32,366 bases of DNA. It comes from Hyphomicrobiales bacterium. Lineage in GTDB: Bacteria > Pseudomonadota > Alphaproteobacteria > Rhizobiales > Rhizobiaceae. Shown piece by piece: positions 17,078 through 25,469 of the stretch (within the stretch, counting starts at the first letter, position 1; every line of letters begins with the position of its first letter). A program made the position numbers and the translations under genes. Under the pieces are notes generated by a model. The model had not been told where the DNA came from and searched no databases. It saw nothing but the letters and a program-made list of their open reading frames with translations. The stretch covers positions 9,515 through 41,880 of the forward strand of contig UCJD01000009.1 of the NCBI GenBank assembly GCA_900472605.1, written 5' to 3'.

Positions 17078-18364
17078 TTAAGCCGGTTCGAGCGCCATGA
17101 CAAGGCTGGCGTTCTGGCCGCCGAAGCCGAAGGAGTTGGAAAGCACGGCGTTGACCTGCGCATCCCGCTTCACGTTCGGGACGACGTCGAGGACGATCGC
17201 CGGATCCGGGTTGGTGTAGTTGATGGTCGGTGGCAGGGTACCCGTCCGCATCGTCTGCAGCGAGAACACCGCCTCGACCGCACCCGCCGCCGTCAGCGTA
17301 TGGCCGATCATCGACTTGTTGGAAGACAGCGGGATGGAGGCCATGCGGTCGCCGAAGACGGCGAGCATCGAGCCATATTCCATCTTGTCATTTTCCGGCG
17401 TCGAGGTGCCATGGGCGTTGATGTAACCGATATCGCCTTCATCCATGCCGGCATCGGCAAGTGCCGCGCGGATCGTCGCGATCGCCGGGCCGCCATCCGG
17501 CGAGGAGCGCGTGCGATGGAAGCTGTCGGCCTTTTCGCCGGCGCCCTTCATGATGCCGAGCACCTTGGCGCCGCGCGCGATCGCCGATTCCAGCGATTCC
17601 AGCACCAGCGTCGCCGCACCTTCGGCAATGACGAAGCCATCGCGATCCTTGCTGAACGGCTTGGATGCCTTGGTCGGCTGTTCGTTCTGCGTCGACAGCG
17701 CCGAGAGCAGCGAGAAGCGGATCAGCGCCTCGGCGCTGACCGAGCCGTCGGTCGCCACGGCGAGCGCGCGGTTCGTGCGGCCCTGGCGGATCGCCTCGAT
17801 GCCGAGCTGGATCGCGGTCGCACCCGAAGCACAGGCCGTCGACAGCGTCACCGGAAGTCCGCGCGTCCCAAAACGATCGGCGAGACGCTCGGAGATGGCG
17901 CCGAACAGTGCCGCCTCATGGAAGGCCGGATCCGGACGCTGGCGCATGGCAGTCAGGAAACGGTCGTAAGCGTCACCCGGCTGCGAGGGCGGAGGCGAAC
18001 GATCGCCGAGTTCGAAGCGGGCAATCCACTCCGGCTCGATCGGCGGTGCTGCAAGAAACAGCGGGCCGTTGAAATCGCCTGATATGTCGGCATCAGCCAG
18101 CGCCTCGATCGTCGTCTCGCGCGCGAATGCGTAGGAGCGTTCGACGGCGTTGGGTGCGGGAACGTCGATGAAATCGACCGTGCCGGCAATCCGCGTCGAA
18201 AGACCGTCCGTCGGGAAGCGGTTGATGTCGTGGATACCCGACTTGCCCGATATCAGCGCGCTCCAGTTGTCCTTGAGGCCCTGCCCCAACGAAGTCATGA
18301 TGCCGACACCGGTTACCGCCACGATCGGGCGGCCGAGATGATCCTTGTAAGCTTGATCCGTCAT
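17078..18364 (-). CDS. fabF1XL: Beta-ketoacyl-ACP synthase FabF1XL
   Basis: A 428-residue FabF-type condensing enzyme proposed to extend acyl-AcpXL toward C28. The full condensing-enzyme triad is present: Cys178 in TACASGA, His318 in NAHGTSTPE and His355 in MIGHTLTAA, plus the C-terminal GFGGQNAS glycine loop. The start is the ATG at 18364 with GAGGAG 7 bp upstream, just after the fabF2XL stop at 18376. Its partner FabF2XL lacks the nucleophile, so this protein is probably the active half of a heterodimer (inference). The 113-bp gap before adh2XL shows no strong terminator. Confidence 0.94.
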   Translation of the reverse strand: MTDQAYKDHLGRPIVAVTGVGIMTSLGQGLKDNWSALISGKSGIHDINRFPTDGLSTRIAGTVDFIDVPAPNAVERSYAFARETTIEALADADISGDFNGPLFLAAPPIEPEWIARFELGDRSPPPSQPGDAYDRFLTAMRQRPDPAFHEAALFGAISERLADRFGTRGLPVTLSTACASGATAIQLGIEAIRQGRTNRALAVATDGSVSAEALIRFSLLSALSTQNEQPTKASKPFSKDRDGFVIAEGAATLVLESLESAIARGAKVLGIMKGAGEKADSFHRTRSSPDGGPAIATIRAALADAGMDEGDIGYINAHGTSTPENDKMEYGSMLAVFGDRMASIPLSSNKSMIGHTLTAAGAVEAVFSLQTMRTGTLPPTINYTNPDPAIVLDVVPNVKRDAQVNAVLSNSFGFGGQNASLVMALEPA

Positions 18365-18375
18365 GTGCCTGCTCC

Positions 18376-19572
18376 TCACGCGTCCGCCGACAGAACGGCG
18401 ACGCCTTCGCCACGCTGATGCCCGACCGTCGTGACGACCGCGGCCTTCGTGCCTGTGCTCATTGCTTTTTCGTGGGCGCCGTCGAATGCCGGCACCTTGG
18501 CCTCGCCGTCGATGGCAAGGGCGGCCAGCGCCAGCCCGAGGGTGAAGTGCGCTTCCAACCCATGGCCGGTTACGCCGCCGAAACCGCGGATGGCAGCACC
18601 CGGCAGCTGATGCTCCAGCACCGCCTTCTCGCGCGACGCGAGCTCCGGCATCCCCGAGGAACCGGAAAAGATCGCCGTGCTTTCGGCTGGCAGGCCGCGG
18701 GCCGGTTCAAGCAGCCGCTCGAGCCGCTTTTCGAGATTGCCGGCGCCGCGATTGCCGCGATCGCCCTCGATCGAGGAGATCGTCGAATAGATGTGAGCCC
18801 CGCGTGCCTCGGCATGCGCGCGCGATTCGAGCACGAGGAACGCGCCAAGCGAACCGCTGGTGATCCCGCCGACATCGCGCGACCACAAAGGCTGCCAGTC
18901 GCCACGCGAATGCGAGCCGATCGCTTCGAACAGCAGCACCATGTCCAGCCGCTCCGCCGAGAAGGCGCCCCCAACAAGCGCATGCGAGGATTCGCCTGAC
19001 TTGATCCGGTAGAACGCTGTCTCGACAGCCGAAATACCAGCAGATTCCTCGCCCATGAAGGTCCGCGACGAACCGGTCACCTTGTGAACGATCGAGATAT
19101 TGCCGGCGAGCAGGTTGGACAGCTGCGCGAGAAAGAGCGTCGGACGCAGTTCGGTCGTCAGCTTCTCGTTGAGCAGAACTTCGCGGTCGTTGCGCTTCAG
19201 GCCCTCGTCGACGATCAGCGTGTCGACATTGATGTCGCGCTCGCCGCCGCCGGCCGCCACGATCATGTCCATCGTGCCGCAGGCTTCGAGATCTTCCTTC
19301 AGGCCGGCATCGTCGAGTGCAAGGCCCGCCGCGAAGACGCCGATGCGCTGCCAGTTTTCCATCTGCCGCTGATCGCCGCGCTTGGCGATTTGCTGCGACC
19401 AGTCCACCTCGGGCAGCGGATGGATCGGATAGGGCTTGAACTTTTCGGTCTCGACAATCGTCTTCGGCGCATCGGCGGCGGTGAGCAGCGCGATATGCGG
19501 TTCCTTGCCGACGCCCTGACAGGTCACGATACCGACGCCCGTGATCACGACATCATTCTGAGCCTTGCTCAT
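18376..19572 (-). CDS. fabF2XL: Beta-ketoacyl synthase-like protein FabF2XL, catalytic Cys missing
   Basis: A 398-residue thiolase-fold protein of the FabF family. Aligned by eye to FabF1XL, the nucleophilic Cys position is Glu176 (GEESAGISAVE against ACASGATAIQ) and the first His position is Gly304 (SGSSGMPE against AHGTSTPE), while the second His is kept as His337 (VTGHGLEA). The protein should not condense substrates by itself. It resembles the chain-length-factor subunit of type II polyketide synthases and may set the C28 length together with FabF1XL. Its start overlaps the fabZXL stop by 4 bp (ATGA), so the two are coupled. Confidence 0.9.
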   Translation of the reverse strand: MSKAQNDVVITGVGIVTCQGVGKEPHIALLTAADAPKTIVETEKFKPYPIHPLPEVDWSQQIAKRGDQRQMENWQRIGVFAAGLALDDAGLKEDLEACGTMDMIVAAGGGERDINVDTLIVDEGLKRNDREVLLNEKLTTELRPTLFLAQLSNLLAGNISIVHKVTGSSRTFMGEESAGISAVETAFYRIKSGESSHALVGGAFSAERLDMVLLFEAIGSHSRGDWQPLWSRDVGGITSGSLGAFLVLESRAHAEARGAHIYSTISSIEGDRGNRGAGNLEKRLERLLEPARGLPAESTAIFSGSSGMPELASREKAVLEHQLPGAAIRGFGGVTGHGLEAHFTLGLALAALAIDGEAKVPAFDGAHEKAMSTGTKAAVVTTVGHQRGEGVAVLSADA

Positions 19573-20051
19573 CCATTCACTCCCTGCGCGGCGATTGCAT
19601 CCATAAGGCCGATTTCACTTGCGCGTTTCTTGACGATGTCACCAAGCGGTATCTCGGTGAAAGGCATGGTGCGAAGCTTCAACTGCGCGTCGCACACCTT
19701 CTTGCCGCCACTGGTGATTTTTGCTTTGGTCACAGCGAAACCTGATCCGTCGTGCTCCAGAAACGCCTCGATATCGAGGACCGCCTCCGGCTCGACGAAG
19801 GTGCGCATCTTGGCGCCGTCGACCGACATCAGGAACGGCATCGCCGCGAAATCGGTCGCCGCCAGCACCAGCATACCAGATGCCTGCGCCATGGTTTCAA
19901 TGAGAAGCACGCCCGGGACAAGGGGCATGCCGGGGAAATGACCTTCGAACACCGGGCTCTTCGCCGGCACGACGGAACGTGCCTTGAGTATCTTGGTCTG
20001 AAGGTCGACCGCCTCGACGCGGTCGATCATCTGGAAGTATTCCAGGAGCAT
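19569..20051 (-). CDS. fabZXL: 3-hydroxyacyl-ACP dehydratase FabZXL
   Basis: A 160-residue hotdog-fold dehydratase that removes water from 3-hydroxyacyl-AcpXL during very-long-chain acyl elongation. The catalytic His38 is in FEGHFPGMPLVPG and the acidic partner Glu52 in IETMAQASG, the FabZ pattern. The ATG at 20051 follows GGAGG at 5-bp spacing; the frame extends to 20075 but that start has no site. It overlaps fabF2XL by ATGA and is separated from acpXL by a terminator-like hairpin. Confidence 0.93.
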   Translation of the reverse strand: MLLEYFQMIDRVEAVDLQTKILKARSVVPAKSPVFEGHFPGMPLVPGVLLIETMAQASGMLVLAATDFAAMPFLMSVDGAKMRTFVEPEAVLDIEAFLEHDGSGFAVTKAKITSGGKKVCDAQLKLRTMPFTEIPLGDIVKKRASEIGLMDAIAAQGVNG

Positions 20052-20100
20052 GTGATCCTCCGGCCGCACAGACACAATGCTGCCGGCTAGGCCTACTTAG

Positions 20101-20143
20101 TAACAAAACCGCCCGGCCGCCATGGTGAATGGCGACAGGGCGG
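20101..20143 (-). terminator. Terminator or attenuator hairpin between acpXL and fabZXL
   Basis: Outer arms 20109-20114 and 20138-20143 (6 bp) and inner arms 20019-type pairing at 20119-20123 with 20129-20133 (5 bp) form a two-step hairpin, followed on the minus strand by TTTTGTTA. It lies 22 bp after the acpXL stop and about 58 bp before the fabZXL start, so it probably gives more acpXL message than downstream message. Confidence 0.6.
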
Positions 20144-20165
20144 ATAAAAAATATGGACGAAGCGA

Positions 20166-20444
20166 TCAGGCCTTGGCGGCGCGCAGTTCGTCGATCTTGG
20201 CGCAGAGGTTTTTCAGCACGAAATACTCGGACGTGGAGACCTTGCCCTCGTTGACTTCCTGCGTCCACTTTTCGAGCGGAATCTTGATGCCGAATTCCTT
20301 GTCGATGGCGAAAACGATATCGAGGAAGTCGAGGCTGTCGATACCGAGGTCGTCGATCGTATGGCTTTCCGGCGTGATCGTATCACGATCGATCTCGCTG
20401 GTTTCTGCAATGATGTCGGCAACTTTATCGAATGTAGCGGTCAC
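20166..20444 (-). CDS. acpXL: Specialised acyl carrier protein AcpXL
   Basis: A 92-residue acidic carrier protein that holds the growing 27-hydroxyoctacosanoyl chain. The phosphopantetheine attachment Ser37 is in the motif [10 protein letters not shown]. It is longer than a housekeeping AcpP (about 78 residues), as is typical of AcpXL. It starts with GTG at 20444, preceded by AAGAGG at 7 bp. It is the first gene of the six-gene locus, whose order (acpXL, fabZXL, fabF2XL, fabF1XL, adh2XL, lpxXL) matches characterised rhizobia. A possible promoter lies just upstream. Confidence 0.96.
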   Translation of the reverse strand: MTATFDKVADIIAETSEIDRDTITPESHTIDDLGIDSLDFLDIVFAIDKEFGIKIPLEKWTQEVNEGKVSTSEYFVLKNLCAKIDELRAAKA

Positions 20445-20476
20445 GCCTGTACCTCTTGGAAATGATAGTTTTCCCC

Positions 20477-20505
20477 CTCATAGGCAAATCCATTTCAAAA
20501 GCCAA
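20477..20505 (-). promoter_or_regulatory. Possible sigma-70-type promoter of acpXL
   Basis: On the minus strand TTGGCT (20505-20500) is followed after exactly 17 bp by TATGAG (20482-20477). This would start transcription near 20470 and leave a leader of about 26 nt before the acpXL GTG. The hexamers are imperfect matches, so this is a candidate only. Confidence 0.4.
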
Positions 20506-20606
20506 TGCTTTCGTCCGCTCGCCATTGCAATTTGCGCAGGCACTGTTGCTCAAACAGCATGCACCGCAAGGCAGCCGGCAACCGTTACCGCGACGTTTCG
20601 CCTCGT

Positions 20607-21035
20607 TCAGTTGGTGACGACGACGCGCGTATTGGCCAGTCCCGCCTGGCGCGTCATGTCGAAGAACTGCGCGGCATTATTGGGATGCAGGCGAATGCAG
20701 CCGTGCGATGCCGGGCGCCCGAGACGCTTGAGATCGAAGGTCGCATGCACGGCGTAGCCGCCATTGAAGAATACCGCATAAGGCATCGGCGCATCATCGT
20801 ATTTCTTGGAACGATGATCCCTAGACAGCCATTTGGCGCTCCAGGAGCCGACAGGGGTGACATAACCGGAGCGCGCCGTCGAAACCTTCCAGCGATATTT
20901 GACGAAGCCGTTTTCGGTAACCGTCATGGTCTGCGAACTGATGCTGATCTTCGCGATCAGCGTCGATGCCTCGGCCGCAACGGCGGAAAGCTGCAGCAAG
21001 GCGATGGCCGCAGCTCCTGCAAGTATAATTCTCAT
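20607..21035 (-). CDS. Small L,D-transpeptidase, YkuD domain
   Basis: A 142-residue secreted protein. A hydrophobic signal peptide (about residues 1-20, ending near VAAEAS) is followed by one YkuD domain with the catalytic pattern VHAT then SHGCIRLHP, whose Cys is the nucleophile. Such enzymes form 3-3 peptidoglycan cross-links or attach proteins to peptidoglycan in the periplasm. It has no LysM or other binding domain, so it is a minimal version. The ATG at 21035 follows GAGGGG closely; the frame also allows ATG 21050. It lies between cobD and acpXL with no evident functional link to either. Confidence 0.9.
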   Translation of the reverse strand: MRIILAGAAAIALLQLSAVAAEASTLIAKISISSQTMTVTENGFVKYRWKVSTARSGYVTPVGSWSAKWLSRDHRSKKYDDAPMPYAVFFNGGYAVHATFDLKRLGRPASHGCIRLHPNNAAQFFDMTRQAGLANTRVVVTN

Positions 21036-21143
21036 CGTCCCCTCGTTCATTCTGCATGAATACAGATGAAAAAGACTACGCGAGGAGACGCTATATCCGC
21101 TTAAGGAGCATGGTAATCAATATGATAACAGTATCGCGCGAAC

Positions 21144-22124
21144 CTAAAGAAGAAACAGGAAGATCACCAGCGTAACAAAGGCGAGAACCGAGCAGCTGGC
21201 ATTGAAGACGGAGACGGCGCTGTCGATATCCTCGATGACAGCGGTCTCTCTTCCACCGCCGTTGATCATAGGCTCCATCACCACCACGCCGGAATAGACG
21301 CGCGGTCCCGCAAGCTGCACATTGAGCGCGCCAGCCATAGCCGCTTCCGGACGCCCCGAGTTCGGCGAGCGATGCATCCCGCCATCACGCATCGCGATCT
21401 TGAACGCCTCGCGGCACGCATCACCGCCGCGTCGGAGCCACGCACCCGCCGCGATCAGTGCGATCGACAGCCGCGCCGCCGGCCAGTTTGCGAGATCATC
21501 GAGCCTGGCCGACGCCCAGCCGAAATCGACATAGCGTTCCGACTTGTGGCCAATCATCGAATCCGCCGTGTTCAGCATCTTGTAGGCAAGTAGCCCGGGC
21601 AACCCAAACACCAGGTACCACAGCGCCGGCGCGACGACACCATCGGAGAAATTCTCCGCAAGGCTCTCGATCGCCGCCCGGCAGACCGCCGGCTCGTCCA
21701 GCGTTTCCGGGTCACGCCCGACGATCATCGACACGGCCTTTCGTCCGCCATCGAGGCCGCCCTGCCGAAGACCGGTTGCGACCGCCTCCACGTGATCGGC
21801 AAGGCTCTTCTGCGCCAGGAACACAGTCACGCAGAGAACCTCAAGGAAGATGCCCGCAAGTCTGAACAGCGCGAAGAACAAATGTAGCGCGACACCCGCG
21901 ACGATGGCGATGAGAAGTAGGGCCGCGATGACGAGCATGCCGTTGCGACGGCGGCCTTTGCCTGTCAGCTCCGTTCGGTTGAACAGCGTCTCCATCCGCG
22001 AGATCGCCTTGCCGAACAGCACGATCGGGTGCGGCAGCCGCGCCCAGAGAACATCCGGATCGCCAACGATCCTGTCCAGCATAAGAGCAAGCACCAGCAC
22101 GAGAAGATTCAGTTCAAAGATCAT
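21144..22124 (-). CDS. cobD: Adenosylcobinamide-phosphate synthase CobD (CbiB family)
   Basis: A 326-residue inner-membrane protein that attaches the aminopropanol arm to adenosylcobyric acid. Hydrophobic segments occur at the N-terminus (LNLLVLVLALMLDRIVGDP), around 50-80 and at the very C-terminus. The family signature runs LDRIVGDPDVLWARLPHPI near the start, and GRPEAAMAGALNVQL lies toward the end. The frame is open to 22244, but ATG 22124 overlaps the cobC stop as ATGA and matches family starts. The name follows P. denitrificans usage; the Salmonella equivalent is CbiB. It is last in the cobA-cobB-cobC-cobD chain. Confidence 0.94.
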   Translation of the reverse strand: MIFELNLLVLVLALMLDRIVGDPDVLWARLPHPIVLFGKAISRMETLFNRTELTGKGRRRNGMLVIAALLLIAIVAGVALHLFFALFRLAGIFLEVLCVTVFLAQKSLADHVEAVATGLRQGGLDGGRKAVSMIVGRDPETLDEPAVCRAAIESLAENFSDGVVAPALWYLVFGLPGLLAYKMLNTADSMIGHKSERYVDFGWASARLDDLANWPAARLSIALIAAGAWLRRGGDACREAFKIAMRDGGMHRSPNSGRPEAAMAGALNVQLAGPRVYSGVVVMEPMINGGGRETAVIEDIDSAVSVFNASCSVLAFVTLVIFLFLL

Positions 22125-23122
22125 CGATTGAAGCTCAACAGGGCATCGGCGAGTCTGAGATCGCCAGTGGTATCCGCGGTTACGCCGAAGCGCAGCCAGG
22201 AAGGGGCATAATCGAACTTGCGGACCAGAATGCGGTGCACGCACAGATGTGCCTGCAACGCATCAGCAGCCTCGTCTTCGACCAGCGAGAAAAGCGCGGT
22301 TCCGCCGCGAATGCGAAGCCCGCCTTTGGTCAGAACCTCACGCATCGCCTCGCTACGCTCAGCGATCGCGCGCCGCAGCGGCTCGGTATCGGTGCGCAGC
22401 AGGGAGGCGGCGATCGACAATGCCGGCCCGGAAACGGCCCAGGGGCCGAGCAGGCTCTCGAACCGGTCCAGACGCTCCCGCGCCGCGATGACGAAGCCGA
22501 GCCGCAACCCGGCAAGACCGAAGAACTTGCCGAAGGAGCGAAAGACGATGAGATTGGCGTGATCTCCGACATGAGCGGCAATGCTGGCCTCGGGAACCGT
22601 GTCGCCGAACGCCTCATCGACAACGAGAAGCCCTCCCCGCACCGCCAAGCTGCGCGCAAGACCGAGAAGCGTCTCCGGCGGGTAGATCCGGCCATCGGGA
22701 TTGTTCGGATTGACGATGACCACAAGCGCGTGATGGTCGCCAATGTCATCGATCCCATTGAGCCGATCGACATCGGCTCCCGCCATCAGGAAGGCCCGCT
22801 CATATTCACCATAGGTCGGCCCAAGAATGGCGACGCGCCCGCCCGCCGCCATCAGGCGCGGCAGAAGCTGGATGACGGACTGGGTACCGGGCACCGGCAA
22901 CGGCACGCTGTCGCCGCTTCCGTAATAATCCCGCGCCGCCTCGCGCGCCTCGTGGACGAGATGCTGGTCCGGCAGCCGGTGCCAGGCGCGCAGGGGGATC
23001 TCGGGCAGAACGGCGGGAAACGGGCTGATACCGGTGGAAAGGTCGAGCCAATCCTCCGGCTTGCCGCCATAAAGTGCCGCGGCGGCCGTTATGCCACCGC
23101 CATGTATGATTGGGGCATTCAT
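22121..23122 (-). CDS. cobC: Threonine-phosphate decarboxylase CobC (PLP-dependent)
   Basis: A 333-residue fold-type I PLP enzyme that makes (R)-1-aminopropan-2-ol phosphate, the linker used by the CobD step. The aminotransferase-like motif NPNNPDGR is at 138-145, VVDEAFGD near 168-174, and the PLP Lys199 is in FRSFGKFFGLAGLRLG. The start at ATG 23122 overlaps the cobB stop by 4 bp. The longer frame to 23203 lies inside cobB and is rejected. Rhizobial name cobC; the Salmonella name is CobD. Its order next to cobD fits their joint role. Confidence 0.93.
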   Translation of the reverse strand: MNAPIIHGGGITAAAALYGGKPEDWLDLSTGISPFPAVLPEIPLRAWHRLPDQHLVHEAREAARDYYGSGDSVPLPVPGTQSVIQLLPRLMAAGGRVAILGPTYGEYERAFLMAGADVDRLNGIDDIGDHHALVVIVNPNNPDGRIYPPETLLGLARSLAVRGGLLVVDEAFGDTVPEASIAAHVGDHANLIVFRSFGKFFGLAGLRLGFVIAARERLDRFESLLGPWAVSGPALSIAASLLRTDTEPLRRAIAERSEAMREVLTKGGLRIRGGTALFSLVEDEAADALQAHLCVHRILVRKFDYAPSWLRFGVTADTTGDLRLADALLSFNR

Positions 23123-24453
23123 CGTGCCAGTCCGCCCGAAGCCTGTCCGCCCACCTGAGCTGCCACATCGATGAGATGCATGTAGGAACCCGCCACCTGC
23201 CAACGCTGCAGGCCGGCGGTGCCGAGGTCGTTGTTCAATGCGTCGGTCACCTTGAAAAGCCGATCTGCCTCGCCTTCCGAAACCACCGACGAATAGTGAA
23301 ACTCGTGCGCGGTCATCGGCTGCGCGAAGAACGAGCCGTTGATGGGATAGACCCGCCGATAGCCGAGATGGCGCCTGCGCTCCTCGTAGCTGGTGACCAG
23401 CGGCAGAAGCCCAAGCATCTCATGGCGCTCGCCACTGGCGTCTATCAGCCCGTCGCCCATCACCATGTAACCGCCGCATTCACCGTAGATTCGCACTCCG
23501 CCTTCGGCCGCCTGGCGCATGCTCTCACGAAAGGTCGAGGCAGCAGCGATCCGTCCTGCGTGCAGTTCCGGATAGCCGCCGGGCAGATAGATGGCGTCGG
23601 CGGTCCGCTCCGGCGGCTCGTCGGCGAGCGGCGAGAAAAACGAGATATCGGCGCCGCGGCGCCGCCAGCCCAGCAGCATGTGCTCGTAGCAGAAGGCAAA
23701 GGCGATATCGCGCGCCACCGCGATCCGGCTTCCGAGGGGCGGCAAACGGTCGATATTGGCGGTCGAGGGTCGTGCGAAGCCCTGCCTTGCCACACGCATC
23801 AGGAAGTCGAAATTGCAGTTCTGTGACACCGCCTGCGCCGCATGCTCGACGAATTTCTCCAGCGCCTCATGCTCACCGGCCTGCACCAGACCGAGATGCC
23901 GCTCCGGCAGCGCAATCTCGGCGTCGCGGCGGACGACGGCGATGACAGGCATGCGGCTGGCCTCAAGCGCCTGGCGCAGCATCATTTCATGCCGGTCGCC
24001 GCCAACCTTGTTCAGAATGACCCCTGCGATCCTGACATCGGCGCGAAAACCGGCAAACCCGGCCACAAGCGCCGCGACGGATTGCGACATGTGCGACGCA
24101 TCGACCACCAGCACGACCGAAAGCCCCAGCATCGCCGCCAGATCCGCTGCGGTTCCCTTGCCGTCGGCGGCACCGTCGAAGAGACCCATCATCGCCTCGA
24201 TGACAAGCAGCCGGTCGCCGGAGCGATGCAGGGTCGCGTTGGCGGCAATCAGGTCGGGGCGCATCGCCCACGGATCGAAATTGAGACAGGCGACGCCGCT
24301 CGCCGCGGCGTGAAAAGCGGGATCGATATAGTCGGGCCCCGCCTTGCCCGGCGCGACCTCCACCCCGCGCTTGCGAAGGGCCCGGAGGAGCCCAAGCGTC
24401 ACCGTCGTCTTTCCCGACCCGGAGGACGGGGCTGCAATCAACAGACCACTCAT
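23119..24453 (-). CDS. cobB: Cobyrinic/hydrogenobyrinic acid a,c-diamide synthase CobB
   Basis: A 444-residue ATP- and glutamine-dependent amidase that amidates the a and c side chains of hydrogenobyrinic acid, giving the substrate of the CobN-containing cobaltochelatase. The N-terminal DTBS-like nucleotide domain has P-loop PSSGSGKTT at 9-17; the C-terminal class I glutamine amidotransferase-like domain has its Cys in GECGGYMVMGDG. Length matches the family. Its ATG overlaps the cobA stop and its stop overlaps the cobC start, both as ATGA, indicating one tightly coupled unit. Confidence 0.95.
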   Translation of the reverse strand: MSGLLIAAPSSGSGKTTVTLGLLRALRKRGVEVAPGKAGPDYIDPAFHAAASGVACLNFDPWAMRPDLIAANATLHRSGDRLLVIEAMMGLFDGAADGKGTAADLAAMLGLSVVLVVDASHMSQSVAALVAGFAGFRADVRIAGVILNKVGGDRHEMMLRQALEASRMPVIAVVRRDAEIALPERHLGLVQAGEHEALEKFVEHAAQAVSQNCNFDFLMRVARQGFARPSTANIDRLPPLGSRIAVARDIAFAFCYEHMLLGWRRRGADISFFSPLADEPPERTADAIYLPGGYPELHAGRIAAASTFRESMRQAAEGGVRIYGECGGYMVMGDGLIDASGERHEMLGLLPLVTSYEERRRHLGYRRVYPINGSFFAQPMTAHEFHYSSVVSEGEADRLFKVTDALNNDLGTAGLQRWQVAGSYMHLIDVAAQVGGQASGGLAR

Positions 24454-25292
24454 GCCGTCTCCTTACTGCCGGACCTCCGGAACGGATCGGGATGCAACCG
24501 TCGTCCGGCCAGCGCACCCAGCCAATCGAGAGAACCTCGCAACCGCACCACCTCGCCGACCACCACGATCGCCGGCGGCTCGATGCCTGACGAGAGCGCC
24601 GCGACCGGTGCATCGCCGAGCGTGGTTTCCAGAACCTGCTGCGCGCTCGTCGACGCGTTACAGACGAAGGCGACCGGCTCTTGGCGCGAGCGCCCCGCGG
24701 CAATCAGGTTGGCACTGATCTCGGCAATATGCTTCATCGCCATATACATGACGATGACGGGCGAGCCCTTGCCTATAGCATCCCAGTTTATCGCGTCCGG
24801 CACCAGCCCCGATGAATTGTGGCCGGTCAAAAACGTCACCGCATGATTGATGTCGCGGTGGGTAACGGGGATGCCCGCATAGGCCAGCCCGCCGATCCCC
24901 GCCGAAATCCCCGGCACGATACGAAACGGAACGTTATGTTCGACGAGCGTGAGCGCTTCCTCGCCGCCACGCCCGAAAACGAAGGGATCACCGCCCTTAA
25001 GCCTCAGAACGCGATGGCCCGCCTGCGCGAGTTCGACGAGGCGAAGCGAAATGTCGCGCTGCTTGGCGGACGGCTTGCCGCCGCGCTTGCCGGCATATTC
25101 GAGCACGGCACCCGGCCGGGCAAGCTTCAGGCATTCGGCGTCGACCAACGCATCATGCACGATGACATCGGCTTCCATCAGCCCCTTGACGGCAAGCAGC
25201 GTCAAAAGGCCTGGATCGCCCGGCCCCGCGCCCACGAGCCAGACACTGCCGGGATCCATCGCCGGGAGGTGAGAAAGTACCGTTTCGATCAT
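24450..25292 (-). CDS. cobA: Uroporphyrinogen-III C-methyltransferase CobA (SUMT)
   Basis: A 280-residue SAM-dependent enzyme that methylates uroporphyrinogen III at C2 and C7 to give precorrin-2, the entry to corrin synthesis. The SUMT signature WLVGAGPGDPGLLT is at about 18-31 and LRLKGGDPFVFGRGGEE follows near 100. There is no siroheme (CysG) extension, so it is the single-domain form. Its stop overlaps the cobB start. No B12-box-like motif was seen in the 177 bp upstream, so a cobalamin riboswitch is not evident here. Confidence 0.95.
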   Translation of the reverse strand: MIETVLSHLPAMDPGSVWLVGAGPGDPGLLTLLAVKGLMEADVIVHDALVDAECLKLARPGAVLEYAGKRGGKPSAKQRDISLRLVELAQAGHRVLRLKGGDPFVFGRGGEEALTLVEHNVPFRIVPGISAGIGGLAYAGIPVTHRDINHAVTFLTGHNSSGLVPDAINWDAIGKGSPVIVMYMAMKHIAEISANLIAAGRSRQEPVAFVCNASTSAQQVLETTLGDAPVAALSSGIEPPAIVVVGEVVRLRGSLDWLGALAGRRLHPDPFRRSGSKETA

Positions 25293-25404
25293 GACGATGA
25301 TCTATGCCCGGCGGCCGACGACGTCAACGCCGCAAACGCGGCGAAGATACGTGTCACCATCAGGCCGATTGCCGCGCACCAAGCGGACTCAAATCATGAG
25401 GATA

Positions 25405-25448
25405 TCGGCGCAAGCGACTGAATGGATTCGTCAATGCGCTTGCGCCGA
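25405..25448. repeat. 12-bp inverted repeat between nucleoside hydrolase and cobA
   Basis: Perfect arms 25405-25416 and 25437-25448 (TCGGCGCAAGCG and its complement) flank a 20-nt loop. It starts 22 bp after the nucleoside hydrolase stop and about 110 bp before cobA. No T-run follows on the minus strand, so it may be a stability hairpin, a weak terminator or a regulator site. Confidence 0.6.
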
Positions 25449-25469
25449 AATACCAAATACGATCGCCGA

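Noticed and set aside
21036..21143. A possible promoter for the L,D-transpeptidase (TTGATT with a TATAGC-like box)
   Set aside because: The spacing is 18-19 bp and the match is poor, so it was not listed as a feature.
25289..25360. A 23-codon minus-strand frame ending in an ATGA overlap with cobA, a possible leader peptide
   Set aside because: It has no good ribosome site and its composition resembles random GC-rich frame. The overlap alone is too weak to call a gene.
25293..25469. A possible cobalamin riboswitch upstream of cobA
   Set aside because: No B12-box-like sequence was found on the minus strand; only a simple inverted repeat is visible.
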